Source: Polynucleobacter sp. AP-Elch-400A-B2 (GTDB lineage Bacteria > Pseudomonadota > Gammaproteobacteria > Burkholderiales > Burkholderiaceae). From it: 64,000 bases of DNA. The notes beneath the pieces were generated by a model. The model searched no databases and was not told the origin of the DNA. It was given only the letters and a program-made list of their open reading frames with translations. The DNA lies in NCBI RefSeq assembly GCF_018688355.1, contig NZ_CP061317.1:248001-312000 (forward strand), given 5' to 3'. Shown piece by piece: positions 1-8,396 of this stretch. Each line of letters starts with the position of its first letter. The first letter of the stretch is position 1. Both the position numbers and the translations under genes were made by a program.

Positions 1-39
1 ATCCTCTGCTTGACTTCATCTATCTATAAAATTGGGGCT

Positions 40-885
40 ATGGATCTAATTTTGCTAGGTAAAGCAGTAATACTGGGAGTTGTGGAGGGCTTAACGGAGT
101 TTTTGCCAATCTCTAGTACGGGACACCTGATTTTGGTGGGTGATTTGCTCGACTTCAATGATGAGCGGGGGAAGGCCTTCGAGGTCATTATCCAGTTTGG
201 TGCCATTTTGGCGGTGTGCTGGGAGTTCCGAGCCAAGCTCTGGAAGGTGACCTCTACTATCAAAACAAGTGCAATCTCTCGGCGCTTTGTAATGAACCTA
301 TTGATTGCCTCGATTCCGGCGATGAGTCTGGCCTTTCTATTTGGCAAGCATATTAAGGCTGTCTTGTTTGCCCCCATTCCGGTTGCTAGCGCTTTTATCG
401 TAGGGGCGCTAGTCATCTTTTGGGCTGAGAAACGTCAGAAAACAGTCACTGTGACTAAAAATCATATCCAGTCGGTAGATGAGCTCACTCCTTTGGATGC
501 ATTGAAGGTGGGCTTAGCTCAGTGCGCTGCTTTGATACCAGGAACCTCTCGCTCTGGAGCAACCATTATTGGCGGAATGTTATTTGGCTTACCACGCGCA
601 GTAGCTACGGAGTTCTCATTCTTCTTGGCTATTCCAGTCATTGGCGGGGCTACTGCCTATGAGTTGCTTAAGCTTTGGAAGAGTCCCATCTCTTTATCTG
701 GGGACTTTACTTGGGCAATTATTGTCGGTTTTATTGCTGCTTTTGTATCCGCTTTTATTTGCGTGCGTTGGCTGATTCATTATGTTGCTGGACACAACTT
801 CATTCCTTTTGCTTGGTATCGAATCATCTTCGGTGTGCTGGTATTGTTGAGCGCATATAGCGGTTTAGTTGCTTGGTCACATTGA
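40..885 (+). CDS. uppP: Undecaprenyl-diphosphatase UppP/BacA
   Basis: Integral membrane phosphatase that converts undecaprenyl pyrophosphate to the monophosphate, recycling the lipid carrier for peptidoglycan and surface polysaccharide. The N-terminus has the family motif [13 protein letters not shown], and the mid-protein motif PGTSRSGAT matches the conserved PGxSRS signature; several hydrophobic helices fill the rest. The ATG at 40 gives 281 residues, near the usual 270-280, and has a GGGG just upstream. An in-frame TTG at 10 would add ten residues and seems less likely. Family assignment is certain; the start is probable. Confidence 0.95.
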   Translation: MDLILLGKAVILGVVEGLTEFLPISSTGHLILVGDLLDFNDERGKAFEVIIQFGAILAVCWEFRAKLWKVTSTIKTSAISRRFVMNLLIASIPAMSLAFLFGKHIKAVLFAPIPVASAFIVGALVIFWAEKRQKTVTVTKNHIQSVDELTPLDALKVGLAQCAALIPGTSRSGATIIGGMLFGLPRAVATEFSFFLAIPVIGGATAYELLKLWKSPISLSGDFTWAIIVGFIAAFVSAFICVRWLIHYVAGHNFIPFAWYRIIFGVLVLLSAYSGLVAWSH

Positions 886-927
886 GATAGCTCTTATCAA
901 TATTAATAAAGATCGACTGGAAAACTG

Positions 928-1386
928 ATGGATATATCAATAGACGCAATTACGAACAATATTCAATTAGCTCTTGCCCCAGTATTCCTATTGACTGCAG
1001 TGGCTACGTTAATTAACGCAATCTCTGCTCGCTTGGCTCGTTCTGTCGATCGTATGCGGGCCATTCAGCACCGTATTCAGGAAGGCGGAATTCAGGATCA
1101 AGTTTTACTGAGTCATATGATGAAAGAGGCTAATGAGGCAAAAGTTCGAGGTCGTCTATGTACTGCTGCCATTTTCTTTGACGTATTAAGTGGCGTGTTT
1201 ATTTCACTTACCGTACTAGAGCTATTTTTCTTTCAAGCGGGTGCAGTCCGATCTTTGCAAGCAACTTATGTAATCTGGACTTTTGTACTCGGTCTGGTCT
1301 CCTTTATGACTTCGCTCTCTATCGTTTTGAGTGAAGTGGTTTATGCTTATCGTTCAGCTAGCTGGAATACCCCTTTTCCAAAATAA
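928..1386 (+). CDS. DUF2721 family membrane protein
   Basis: A 152-residue protein with a hydrophobic segment near residues 15-35, a basic stretch ([12 protein letters not shown]) and two more membrane segments in the C-terminal half. This pattern matches the DUF2721 family of small bacterial membrane proteins, which has no established function. It lies 42 bases after uppP on the same strand and 4 bases before the UDP-glucuronate decarboxylase gene, so it may be cotranscribed with both. Confidence 0.8.
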   Translation: MDISIDAITNNIQLALAPVFLLTAVATLINAISARLARSVDRMRAIQHRIQEGGIQDQVLLSHMMKEANEAKVRGRLCTAAIFFDVLSGVFISLTVLELFFFQAGAVRSLQATYVIWTFVLGLVSFMTSLSIVLSEVVYAYRSASWNTPFPK

Positions 1387-1390
1387 AATT

Positions 1391-2344
1391 ATGCAAAATT
1401 ACAATCGCAATAAAAAAATTCTCATTACTGGTGGCGCCGGATTTCTGGGCTCACACCTTACCGAGAAACTCCTAAAAGAGGGCAATGAGGTTTTGGTTGT
1501 TGATAACTTCTTCACGGGTACCAAGCAAAATTTAGCTCACCTCTTAGGTAATCCCAATTTGGAGCTTGTGCGTCACGATGTAACCTTCCCGCTTTATGTA
1601 GAAACTAATCAGATCTACAACTTAGCTTGTCCAGCTTCACCGGTGCACTATCAATACGATCCCGTGCAGACAACTAAAACTAGCGTCCATGGTGCTATTA
1701 ATATGCTTGGATTGGCAAAAAGAACTAGGGCGCGTATTTTGCAAGCATCTACCAGCGAGGTTTATGGTGACCCAGAGGTGCATCCACAGCCAGAAGAGTA
1801 TTGGGGCAAAGTAAATCCGATTGGTATTCGCTCCTGCTATGACGAAGGCAAGCGCTGTGCAGAAACCTTATTCTTTGACTATCACCGACAGCATCAACTA
1901 GATATCAAAGTAGTGCGTATTTTTAATACCTACGGTCCACGTATGCATCCTAATGATGGACGCGTGGTGAGCAACTTCATTGTGCAAGCCCTTAAGGGTG
2001 AAGACATCACGATTTATGGTGATGGTCAGCAAACGAGAAGCTTTTGCTATGTCGACGATCTGATCGATGTCATGGTCAAAATGATGAACTCCGAGGAAGG
2101 CTTTACTGGCCCAGTCAATATTGGCAATCCAGGTGAGTTCACCATGCTGCAGTTGGCTGAAACAATCCTCAAACTCTCGGGCAGTAAGTCGAAAATTATT
2201 CACCAAGATTTGCCATCAGACGATCCGAAGCAGCGCAAGCCTAACATTGATCTAGCCAAGGATAAGTTAGGTTGGCAGCCTAAAGTAAATTTAGAGGATG
2301 GCCTCAAAGAAACAATTGCGTACTTTAAGGGCATTGTCAAATAG
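1391..2344 (+). CDS. uxs: UDP-glucuronate decarboxylase (UDP-xylose synthase)
   Basis: Short-chain dehydrogenase/reductase that decarboxylates UDP-glucuronate to UDP-xylose. The NAD-binding motif [11 protein letters not shown] lies near residue 15. Motifs typical of the UXS family follow: [15 protein letters not shown], the segment [17 protein letters not shown], the catalytic YDEGKR (YxxxK) and [10 protein letters not shown]. The ATG at 1391 gives 317 residues, the usual length; an upstream in-frame ATG at 1331 would overlap the preceding gene and adds only non-conserved residues. No UDP-glucose dehydrogenase is in this window, so the substrate must be made elsewhere. The next gene is a GT90 enzyme, a plausible user of UDP-xylose. 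Confidence 0.9.
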   Translation: MQNYNRNKKILITGGAGFLGSHLTEKLLKEGNEVLVVDNFFTGTKQNLAHLLGNPNLELVRHDVTFPLYVETNQIYNLACPASPVHYQYDPVQTTKTSVHGAINMLGLAKRTRARILQASTSEVYGDPEVHPQPEEYWGKVNPIGIRSCYDEGKRCAETLFFDYHRQHQLDIKVVRIFNTYGPRMHPNDGRVVSNFIVQALKGEDITIYGDGQQTRSFCYVDDLIDVMVKMMNSEEGFTGPVNIGNPGEFTMLQLAETILKLSGSKSKIIHQDLPSDDPKQRKPNIDLAKDKLGWQPKVNLEDGLKETIAYFKGIVK

Positions 2345-2384
2345 ATCTATTTAGATAATCTTCCTCTACTATTAAATAGCCGCC

Positions 2385-3383
2385 TTGCAAGTCAATATAA
2401 AAAAAATTGCTAAGCTCATTGCCGCAAAGAAGTGGGGTGCTGCTAGTAGCTTATTTTCTGAATTGACATATCCATTGGCAACCTCAATGGGCGAGGGAGA
2501 TTTATCCAAATCTTATACTGGAGTTCAATGGGTTTTGAGGGGTAAAGAGCATTGTGAATTTATCTTTGATCGATCTCTGCCAAAGGATAGGAGTCAATTC
2601 TTTCTCACTAGGTTAATCTTGATGCTGCCATTAATAAAGGCATTTCATACCTCGCAATATTTTCATGAGAGCGCGATATTTATCAATCTTGATGATTTAG
2701 CTAATGACGTTGGATTGGCTTTATGTTCGAACAGGGATGATTCCATCTTAGTTCCAGACACTGATTTCTTAAGCTCAAATGGCTATCTAGAAACTAGACT
2801 TGAATTTATGGTGAGCTCACCTTCATGGGCTATGCGTAAGCCTTTGGCATTCTGGCGTGGCAATACCACGGGGATCAGGGTTGGTGAGCATTGGCGGGGT
2901 CTACCACGACTTCAGTTATGTGAACTAGTCAACAGCACTCCTCATCAGGAAATTTTTGATGTCGGTATAAGCTCTTTTGCTCAAATATCTCCAAAAGAGG
3001 CGAGGGAAGTGCAAGCTTTGGGATATGCGAAAGATTTTGTACCAATGACCTCTAGCGCTCGATATAAATATCAAATCGACATCGATGGAAATACAAATGC
3101 TTGGTCTGCGCTTTTTCAGAAGTTATTATCCGGATCGGCGGTATTAAAAATTGCCTCGCCACATAATTTTAGACAGTGGTATTACGATGAGTTAATACCG
3201 TGGGTAAATTATGTCCCCGTGAAATCAGATATGTCTGATTTGATTGAGAAGATTCATTGGTTAATTGATCATGATGATGAAGCGATGCAGATAGGCACGC
3301 ATGGTAGAAACTTAGCGTCAAAGTTGACCTATGACGAAGAATTAAACAAAGCGCTTATCAATATTCATAAAGCATTGAAATAA
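2385..3383 (+). CDS. Glycosyltransferase family 90 (CAP10-like)
   Basis: A 332-residue soluble protein with CAP10/GT90 hallmarks: the FWRGNTTG segment near residue 160 and the C-terminal block [22 protein letters not shown] followed by [10 protein letters not shown], which in this family binds the nucleotide sugar. Characterised eukaryotic GT90 members transfer xylose or glucose; bacterial ones are usually placed in LPS synthesis. Translation probably starts at TTG 2385, since no in-frame ATG precedes the conserved region. It follows the UDP-xylose synthase gene by 40 bases and is 1 base ahead of trmB. Xylosyl transfer is inferred from the neighbour only. Confidence 0.8.
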   Translation: MQVNIKKIAKLIAAKKWGAASSLFSELTYPLATSMGEGDLSKSYTGVQWVLRGKEHCEFIFDRSLPKDRSQFFLTRLILMLPLIKAFHTSQYFHESAIFINLDDLANDVGLALCSNRDDSILVPDTDFLSSNGYLETRLEFMVSSPSWAMRKPLAFWRGNTTGIRVGEHWRGLPRLQLCELVNSTPHQEIFDVGISSFAQISPKEAREVQALGYAKDFVPMTSSARYKYQIDIDGNTNAWSALFQKLLSGSAVLKIASPHNFRQWYYDELIPWVNYVPVKSDMSDLIEKIHWLIDHDDEAMQIGTHGRNLASKLTYDEELNKALINIHKALK

Positions 3384-3384
3384 A

Positions 3385-4206
3385 TTGACCATAGCCAATT
3401 CCAATCAAAAAGATAGCCCTAGATTTGAGCGTATCCGTTCTTTTGTATTGAGGGCTGGTAGAACCACAGCTGGTCAACAACGTGCCATAGAGGAATTGGG
3501 CCCCCAGTTTTTAATTCCGTTTCAAGAAACTGTTTTAGATCTAGTGCAAGCATTTAATGGTTCATCCCATCCTAAGATATTGGAAATTGGTTTTGGCATG
3601 GGTGAGACCACTGCCAAAATTTCTGCCCTGCGCTCTGAGGATGATTTCTTGGCAATTGAAGTCCATCCTCCGGGGGTGGGCGCTTTACTAAAGTTGATTG
3701 GTGAGAATCACCTGACCAATTTACGTTTGATTCGTCACGATGCTGTTGAGGTTTTGGAAAAAATGCTCACCCCGAATTCTTTAGACGGCATCCACATTTA
3801 TTTTGCAGATCCTTGGCACAAGAAGCGCCATCACAAGCGCAGATTAATCCAATCAGAGTTCGTCAAGTTATTGGTTTCTCGCTTAAAGCCTGGAGCCTAT
3901 TTGCACTTGGCAACGGATTGGCATAACTATGCGGAGCAAATGCTTTTAGTCTTAAATGCTGAATCTAGCTTAGTGAATACCTCGATCGAGCAAATGAACA
4001 TTGAAACTTTTTCTGCGGCCGATGTTGCAAGTGATCTTGAGCTTGCTAAAGAGTCTTTTAAGGAATTTAAACCCACTCTTAAACAACTTGATGCCAAACA
4101 TCCTGGATATGTAAAGAGGCCTACATATAGGCCGATTACCAAGTTTGAAAACCGCGGGATTAACTTAGGTCATGGAGTGTGGGACTTGGTTTATAAAAAG
4201 AATTAA
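3385..4206 (+). CDS. trmB: tRNA (guanine-N7-)-methyltransferase
   Basis: SAM-dependent enzyme that makes 7-methylguanosine at position 46 of tRNA. The SAM-binding motif LEIGFGMGE and the TrmB signature [15 protein letters not shown] are plain, followed by [12 protein letters not shown]. At 273 residues it has somewhat longer ends than the E. coli protein. The start is a TTG at 3385, one base after the stop of the GT90 gene, suggesting translational coupling. It converges on nusB, and no obvious terminator lies in the 23-base gap. Confidence 0.93.
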   Translation: MTIANSNQKDSPRFERIRSFVLRAGRTTAGQQRAIEELGPQFLIPFQETVLDLVQAFNGSSHPKILEIGFGMGETTAKISALRSEDDFLAIEVHPPGVGALLKLIGENHLTNLRLIRHDAVEVLEKMLTPNSLDGIHIYFADPWHKKRHHKRRLIQSEFVKLLVSRLKPGAYLHLATDWHNYAEQMLLVLNAESSLVNTSIEQMNIETFSAADVASDLELAKESFKEFKPTLKQLDAKHPGYVKRPTYRPITKFENRGINLGHGVWDLVYKKN

Positions 4207-4229
4207 AACCAATCACCCGGAGCAAGACC

Positions 4230-4751
4230 TTAACTATTCGCTTGACCAGCCTGAATTTCAGTACTACGTAACTGTTGGGCTAAGAGATCCAATACGCCAT
4301 TGACGTATTTATGGCCATCAGTGCCACCAAAGGTTTTAGCTAATTCCACCGCCTCATTAATAGCCACTTTATAGGGAACAGCTAAATCAATAGCTAGTTC
4401 GTATGTGCCAATCAAAAGGGCGGCATGCTCTACAGGAGATAGTTCATTGATGGGGCGATCGAGTGCTGGAGTAATGATGCTCTCTAGTTCGTCGGTGCGC
4501 TCTAGGACGCCAGCAAAAATACCCTGAAATAAATCATGTTGGCAGCGACGAAAGCCAGGATCTTCAGCTAACTGCTTCGCTATTGCCGCAGCATTCGGAA
4601 GGCTGCCTGCGCGGCGCATCACTAGACTTTGATAAACGCCTTGTAAGGCATATTCACGGGCGCGACGACGTGGTGTGAGTGAGCGCTTAGGTGCGCTGGT
4701 TGCACTCGGTGTACCGGGTGTTGTCTGTGTGCTGGGGATATTTTTATTCAT
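4230..4751 (-). CDS. nusB: Transcription antitermination factor NusB
   Basis: All-helical RNA-binding protein of the rRNA antitermination complex. After a low-complexity Thr/Pro/Ser N-terminal extension of about 30 residues, the typical RRRAREYALQGVYQ start of the domain appears. Later LSPVEHAALLIGTYEL and VPYKVAINEAVELAKTFGGTDGHKYVNGVLD are classic NusB. The length of 173 exceeds the 139 of E. coli only because of the extension. It is the last gene of a ribB-ribH-nusB minus-strand operon, with 9 bases separating it from ribH. Confidence 0.95.
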   Translation of the reverse strand: MNKNIPSTQTTPGTPSATSAPKRSLTPRRRAREYALQGVYQSLVMRRAGSLPNAAAIAKQLAEDPGFRRCQHDLFQGIFAGVLERTDELESIITPALDRPINELSPVEHAALLIGTYELAIDLAVPYKVAINEAVELAKTFGGTDGHKYVNGVLDLLAQQLRSTEIQAGQANS

Positions 4752-4760
4752 CTTGAGGGA

Positions 4761-5276
4761 TTACTCTTCTGAAGGATTGATTTCAAAATCAATATCGGGA
4801 GTAAGGGCCAAAGCTAGGTTGGCCATTTCAACAACTGCTCTTGCGCAGTCTGCACCCTTTACCTGAACACGAACCTGAGCTTGCTCATCCGTCTCGCAGG
4901 TGAGAACACCATTAGCGATCGGTAGTCCAGACTCAAGGCAAACACGGGTAATGCCAGCGCCAGACTCATTCGATACGAGTTCAAAGTGATAAGTCTCGCC
5001 ACGGATGACGGCGCCTAGCGCAACCAAGCCATCGAACTCGCCTGTTTCGGCAAGCTTTTGTAGTGCGAAAGGAATTTCGAGTGCACCCGGCACGGTGACT
5101 AATTTGATGTCAGATTGCGACACACCCAGTTTGATCAACTCTTCAATGCAAGCGGTAGTCAGCGCAACGCAATGCTCTTCGTTGAAGCGTGCTTGCACAA
5201 TGCCTACGCGCAGATCTTGGCCATTGAGGTCGGTGACTAGTACGCCTACTGCAGATTCGTCGTTACTTGTGTTCAT
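4761..5276 (-). CDS. ribH: 6,7-dimethyl-8-ribityllumazine synthase
   Basis: Penultimate enzyme of riboflavin synthesis, condensing 5-amino-6-ribitylaminouracil with 3,4-dihydroxy-2-butanone 4-phosphate. Family motifs are [12 protein letters not shown], the active-site stretch [14 protein letters not shown] and [11 protein letters not shown]. The 171 residues include a short N-terminal extension. It lies 18 bases downstream of ribB, which makes one of its two substrates, and 9 bases upstream of nusB. Confidence 0.95.
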   Translation of the reverse strand: MNTSNDESAVGVLVTDLNGQDLRVGIVQARFNEEHCVALTTACIEELIKLGVSQSDIKLVTVPGALEIPFALQKLAETGEFDGLVALGAVIRGETYHFELVSNESGAGITRVCLESGLPIANGVLTCETDEQAQVRVQVKGADCARAVVEMANLALALTPDIDFEINPSEE

Positions 5277-5294
5277 GATGCTTTCTGAAAATGC

Positions 5295-6434
5295 TTATGA
5301 ATTAGATTTAAATGGGGTGTAGCCAGTTACTTCAAGTTTGTATCCGGAAAGGCTAGGCACTGGGTTGGGATTAGCGAGCAAACGCATTTTTCCAACGCCG
5401 ATATCTTTGAGGATTTGAGCGCCGATTCCATAACTACGGAAATCGGTTTTGCGAGCCAATGGCTTTTCTGCTGTTTCGGCATGACTGCCATTGAGTTTAT
5501 GAAACTGTGCCAACCAATCTACATCATTAGGTGCTGCAATGCCTGAAGCATTCAGCAGAACCGCCACCCCAGAAGGTGCAGCCGCTAACTTCTGTAAAGC
5601 TTGAGCCAAAGGCCAGGAGTGCGTACTGACATTCGAGTCTAGGAAATCTAATACTGTGACGGGTTCATGAACGCGGACTAAAGTTTCTTCAGTCTCTACA
5701 GGTTTGCCATGAACTAGCGCCAAATGCATGCATGAGCTTGGTGTATCGCGGTAGATGATTCCCTGAAACTTACCCCAAGGAGTAGTGAACTCACGTTCAC
5801 CCTCGCGCACAACAATGCTTTCATGCTGGCTACGGTATTGAATCAGGTCGGCAATACTGCCAATTTTTAATTGATGCTCTTTTGCAAATTCGAGCAAGTC
5901 TGGCAATCGCGCCATGCTGCCATCATCTTTCATGATTTCGCAAATGACGGCGGTGGGTGAGCAACCAGCCATCGCAGCCAAATCACATCCAGCCTCTGTA
6001 TGACCAGAGCGGATCAACACGCCACCGGGTTGTGCCATTAAAGGAAAAATATGGCCGGGCTGAACTAGATCATTCGACTTGGCATTTGCGGCAACGGCCG
6101 TCTTGATTGTGTGGGCACGATCTGCAGCTGAGATCCCAGTAGTCACACCACTGGCCGCCTCAATCGAAACAGTGAAATTAGTCCCCATCGAAGTGCCGTT
6201 GTCCCGCACCATTAGCGGCAGATTGATTTGTTGGCAGCGCTCACGAGTCAAAGTCAGGCAAATCAAACCACGACCATGCTTGGCCATGAAATTAACAGCC
6301 TCTGGAGTGACATGATCGGCAGCAAGCACTAAATCACCTTCATTCTCGCGATCTTCTTCATCGACCAGAATGACCATCTTGCCGGCTTTGAGCTCGGCAA
6401 CGATTTCTTCTGTAGAGGCGAGGTTATTTTGCAT
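5295..6434 (-). CDS. ribB: 3,4-dihydroxy-2-butanone 4-phosphate synthase with degenerate RibA-like C-terminal domain
   Basis: Residues 1-205 are a full RibB domain, with the acidic loop [13 protein letters not shown] and the segments [11 protein letters not shown] and [12 protein letters not shown], which form butanone phosphate from ribulose 5-phosphate. The remaining 170 residues align by eye with GTP cyclohydrolase II ([16 protein letters not shown]), but the zinc-binding Cys-rich motif that should follow RVH reads [18 protein letters not shown] with no cysteine, and the GRNIGL motif is absent. This domain is probably catalytically dead, as in the RibBX variant known in Proteobacteria. A true RibA must lie elsewhere. 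Confidence 0.9.
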   Translation of the reverse strand: MQNNLASTEEIVAELKAGKMVILVDEEDRENEGDLVLAADHVTPEAVNFMAKHGRGLICLTLTRERCQQINLPLMVRDNGTSMGTNFTVSIEAASGVTTGISAADRAHTIKTAVAANAKSNDLVQPGHIFPLMAQPGGVLIRSGHTEAGCDLAAMAGCSPTAVICEIMKDDGSMARLPDLLEFAKEHQLKIGSIADLIQYRSQHESIVVREGEREFTTPWGKFQGIIYRDTPSSCMHLALVHGKPVETEETLVRVHEPVTVLDFLDSNVSTHSWPLAQALQKLAAAPSGVAVLLNASGIAAPNDVDWLAQFHKLNGSHAETAEKPLARKTDFRSYGIGAQILKDIGVGKMRLLANPNPVPSLSGYKLEVTGYTPFKSNS

Positions 6435-6436
6435 AG

Positions 6437-6462
6437 CCCTCTATTTTAAGCTGAGGAGAGGG
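6437..6462 (-). promoter_or_regulatory. Hairpin masking the ribB ribosome-binding site
   Basis: On the minus strand the ribB leader contains CCCTCT, 14 bases, then AGAGGG, which ends 2 bases before the ATG. AGAGG is the Shine-Dalgarno sequence, so the 6-bp stem would hide it. Slightly upstream (6467-6478) is a GGGC-GAAA-GCCC tetraloop hairpin. A complete FMN riboswitch (RFN element) is not recognisable. The structure is seen; a regulatory role is inferred. Confidence 0.4.
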
Positions 6463-6624
6463 TTTTGGGCTTTCGCCCCGATCCTACGACCAATATTCAA
6501 GCAATATCCAGATTTTCTGACAGTGAGCACCCATGAAAGGCCTATTTTTACCTCTCTAGTCTGAAGAAAATGAGCTGTGCTGATCCTTATTCAAAAATCC
6601 AAATCTCCCCTTAAATCAAATGCC

Positions 6625-6915
6625 ATGACTAATGGATTCATCCTATTGGAGGTTCTGGTTGCAATGAGTCTTATCGCAAGCAGTTGGATGGGTTTAAGCA
6701 ATATCTATCAGGGGATGATTTTGCGCTTGGGTCAAATAGAGGAAAAAAGAGTGGAACTCAGAAAAGAGATGGACAGGCATGAGCTCGCCATATTGACTGC
6801 TGCGCAATCAAATAACTCAAACCAAATTTCACGAAAGTTAACGGATGAATCTATTGGAATGTCTCGTCGGTCTCACCCTGTCCCTAGTCCTGGTCGCACC
6901 TCTCATAAAAAATAG
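6625..6915 (+). CDS. PilV-like minor type IV prepilin
   Basis: Short (96-residue) pseudopilin. The leader MTNG is followed by FILLEVLVAMSLIASSW, giving the prepilin cleavage site G/F with Glu at +5 and a hydrophobic helix. The ATG at 6625 is preferred because it yields a normal short leader; the reading frame is open further upstream. It heads a four-gene pseudopilin row and overlaps the next gene by 71 bases, so its last 25 residues, rich in Ser/Arg/Pro, may be poorly conserved. Expected to be a minor pilin in type IV pilus initiation or a related export fibre. Confidence 0.75.
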   Translation: MTNGFILLEVLVAMSLIASSWMGLSNIYQGMILRLGQIEEKRVELRKEMDRHELAILTAAQSNNSNQISRKLTDESIGMSRRSHPVPSPGRTSHKK

Positions 6916-7471
6916 TGGTGAGTTTATCGCTAAGCAAATTCAGTATGAAAAATCACAGTCTCTAACTGCAGAAGCAGACCGTGCGCTGGAATTAATCGGG
7001 CGCGCTATTCGGATGGCTGGTTACCAGAATGCTCATTCAGCAATTGTAGCCACCAGAAGAAATACCTCTTCAACCGATTATCTTCAGGTTCAGAAAAATA
7101 ATGGATATCGAGGGTCGGATTCACTGATGGTGAAACAGGAGATTTCTCAAGGAGTAGACTTTGATTGCATTGGTAATACTTTGTCAAAAGAGCGAACTAA
7201 AAATAATTTAGCGCATCAAGGATTTTTAGTGGATCGTCAAGCATCTGCACCAAAAGGAGTGAAGGTGAATGGCGGCTCATTAATCTGCCAGTCTCTGGAT
7301 CGCCAGGGGCATACGCAGAACACAACCTTAATGAATGGCATTCATCATCTTTCCTTTGAACTGCTTCCAGCTAGTGCTGGCAAGGCTTTTAAGGTCAGGT
7401 TAGAAATGACCGATGGCAGATATATTCACCAGAAGTTTGAGCGCATATTTACCGCTCGTAATCTGCTGTGA
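6845..7471 (+). CDS. PilW-like minor pilin lacking a leader peptide
   Basis: A 208-residue protein whose first helix, MNLLECLVGLTLSLVLVAPL, resembles a mature PilW N-terminus. The body has PilW-like features (ELIGRAIRMAGYQN, IGNTLSKERTKNN, two cysteines near DFDCIG and SLICQS). The initiator Met occupies the +1 position with Glu at +5, and an in-frame TAA at 6839 lies just upstream, so no leader or Gly -1 can be added. Processing by PilD would be impossible unless another start or frameshift is used. Confidence 0.7.
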   Translation: MNLLECLVGLTLSLVLVAPLIKNSGEFIAKQIQYEKSQSLTAEADRALELIGRAIRMAGYQNAHSAIVATRRNTSSTDYLQVQKNNGYRGSDSLMVKQEISQGVDFDCIGNTLSKERTKNNLAHQGFLVDRQASAPKGVKVNGGSLICQSLDRQGHTQNTTLMNGIHHLSFELLPASAGKAFKVRLEMTDGRYIHQKFERIFTARNLL

Positions 7472-7478
7472 ATCTACT

Positions 7479-7808
7479 GTGATTATTGCTTGGGTCCTAT
7501 CGCTACTTACGCTACTCTCTATGCTGGTCATGCAGTTGGAGCGCTTAGCTGCACTTGAAGTCATGAGCATCAATACTAATGCTGAAGCTCATAGGAGATT
7601 TGTTGCTGCAGAAAAAGCCCTTCTTGAATGTGAACAACATCTTTCCAATATCACCGTCTTAGAAAATCCTGCTTGCCACATACAGTCTGTCGGAAAAAAT
7701 CTCTGGTTGATATCTAGTAAATTAAAACCTAGCTTACAAGCCCTCATATTTTTGGATGATAAATCCAATATCGCTAGACGATTAAATTGGCGACAGAGCT
7801 TTGAATAA
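7479..7808 (+). CDS. PilX-like minor pilin
   Basis: Predicted 109-residue protein with an N-terminal hydrophobic helix (IIAWVLSLLTLLSMLVMQ) and a short globular part with two cysteines (LLECEQHL, NPACHI). Its position between PilW-like and FimT/GspH-like genes suggests PilX. The GTG at 7479, just after the previous stop, is chosen as start; an upstream ATG at 7413 would overlap the pilW-like gene by 59 bases and place charged residues before the helix. No prepilin glycine is visible with either start. The assignment is by position and general form. Confidence 0.55.
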   Translation: MIIAWVLSLLTLLSMLVMQLERLAALEVMSINTNAEAHRRFVAAEKALLECEQHLSNITVLENPACHIQSVGKNLWLISSKLKPSLQALIFLDDKSNIARRLNWRQSFE

Positions 7809-8349
7809 TGAAGATCAGGGTTATAGTTTATTAGAGTTGATGGCCGTAGTGCTGATCATCGCCATCATTGCGTTATCGACATTACCCCTTTTGCATGAGC
7901 AAATGGCCGCTCGAGAAATTGACATTATTGCCAGACGTTTTATTGCGCATGCTCAATTTGCGAGAGCGCAAGCATTTCAACTGGGCGTACCTATACGTAT
8001 CACTCCAATAAATGGGGGTTTGTGGGAAGAGGGTTGGGCGGTTAAAAACGTTTGTAATGATCGCCAACCAAAATCAGGTTGCGTAGAGCGGCAGTGGATT
8101 TCTCAAGGTGATCTTGGGCAGGTGTATTTCAAGGGTGGGGGTAAGCAGTTCATTGACCCTCATACATCCAAGAGGGGTATCTTGTTTAGCGCTGCTGGTG
8201 CTGCCAAAACAGCCCAAGGCGGGTTTGTAGCTAACCGCCTGATATTGGGCCATGATCGAGATTCTGGGCTTGAGCGACAGCTCATATTGGGTAGCGGGGG
8301 TCGTTGGAGAATTTGTGATCCGACTAAGGACCCCAAAGCCTGTAAGTAG
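7801..8349 (+). CDS. FimT/GspH-family pseudopilin
   Basis: A 182-residue prepilin-like protein: the leader ends in QG, followed by YSLLELMAVVLIIAIIALS, with Glu at +5 and a long hydrophobic helix. The C-terminal part (GWAVKNVC, ILFSAAGAAKTAQGGFVANRLILG) matches the GspH/FimT fold. It starts at TTG 7801, overlapping the preceding stop by 8 bases; the neighbouring ATG at 7807 is out of frame. It completes the pseudopilin row and is followed by overlapping palindromes before ribD. Confidence 0.8.
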   Translation: MNNEDQGYSLLELMAVVLIIAIIALSTLPLLHEQMAAREIDIIARRFIAHAQFARAQAFQLGVPIRITPINGGLWEEGWAVKNVCNDRQPKSGCVERQWISQGDLGQVYFKGGGKQFIDPHTSKRGILFSAAGAAKTAQGGFVANRLILGHDRDSGLERQLILGSGGRWRICDPTKDPKACK

Positions 8350-8350
8350 G

Positions 8351-8377
8351 GTGGGCAAATTTGCCGCTTCTGCCCAC
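8351..8377 (+). terminator. Overlapping palindromes between fimT-like gene and ribD
   Basis: GTGGGCA and TGCCCAC form a 7-bp stem around 13 bases, and a second 12-base palindrome GGCAAATTTGCC (8354-8365) overlaps it. The only downstream T-rich stretch is a short GGTTTTAAT. It may end pseudopilin transcription or be part of the ribD leader; the evidence is weak. Confidence 0.35.
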
Positions 8378-8396
8378 AATCGGTTTTAATAGACCC

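Noticed and set aside
24..416. Minus-strand open frame inside uppP
   Set aside because: It lies wholly opposite the conserved uppP gene, has no motif or ribosome site and is a shadow.
6435..6624. A full FMN (RFN) riboswitch upstream of ribB
   Set aside because: A GC-rich stem and GGGGCGAAAG lie there, but the conserved RFN blocks cannot be traced, so only a ribosome-site hairpin is reported.
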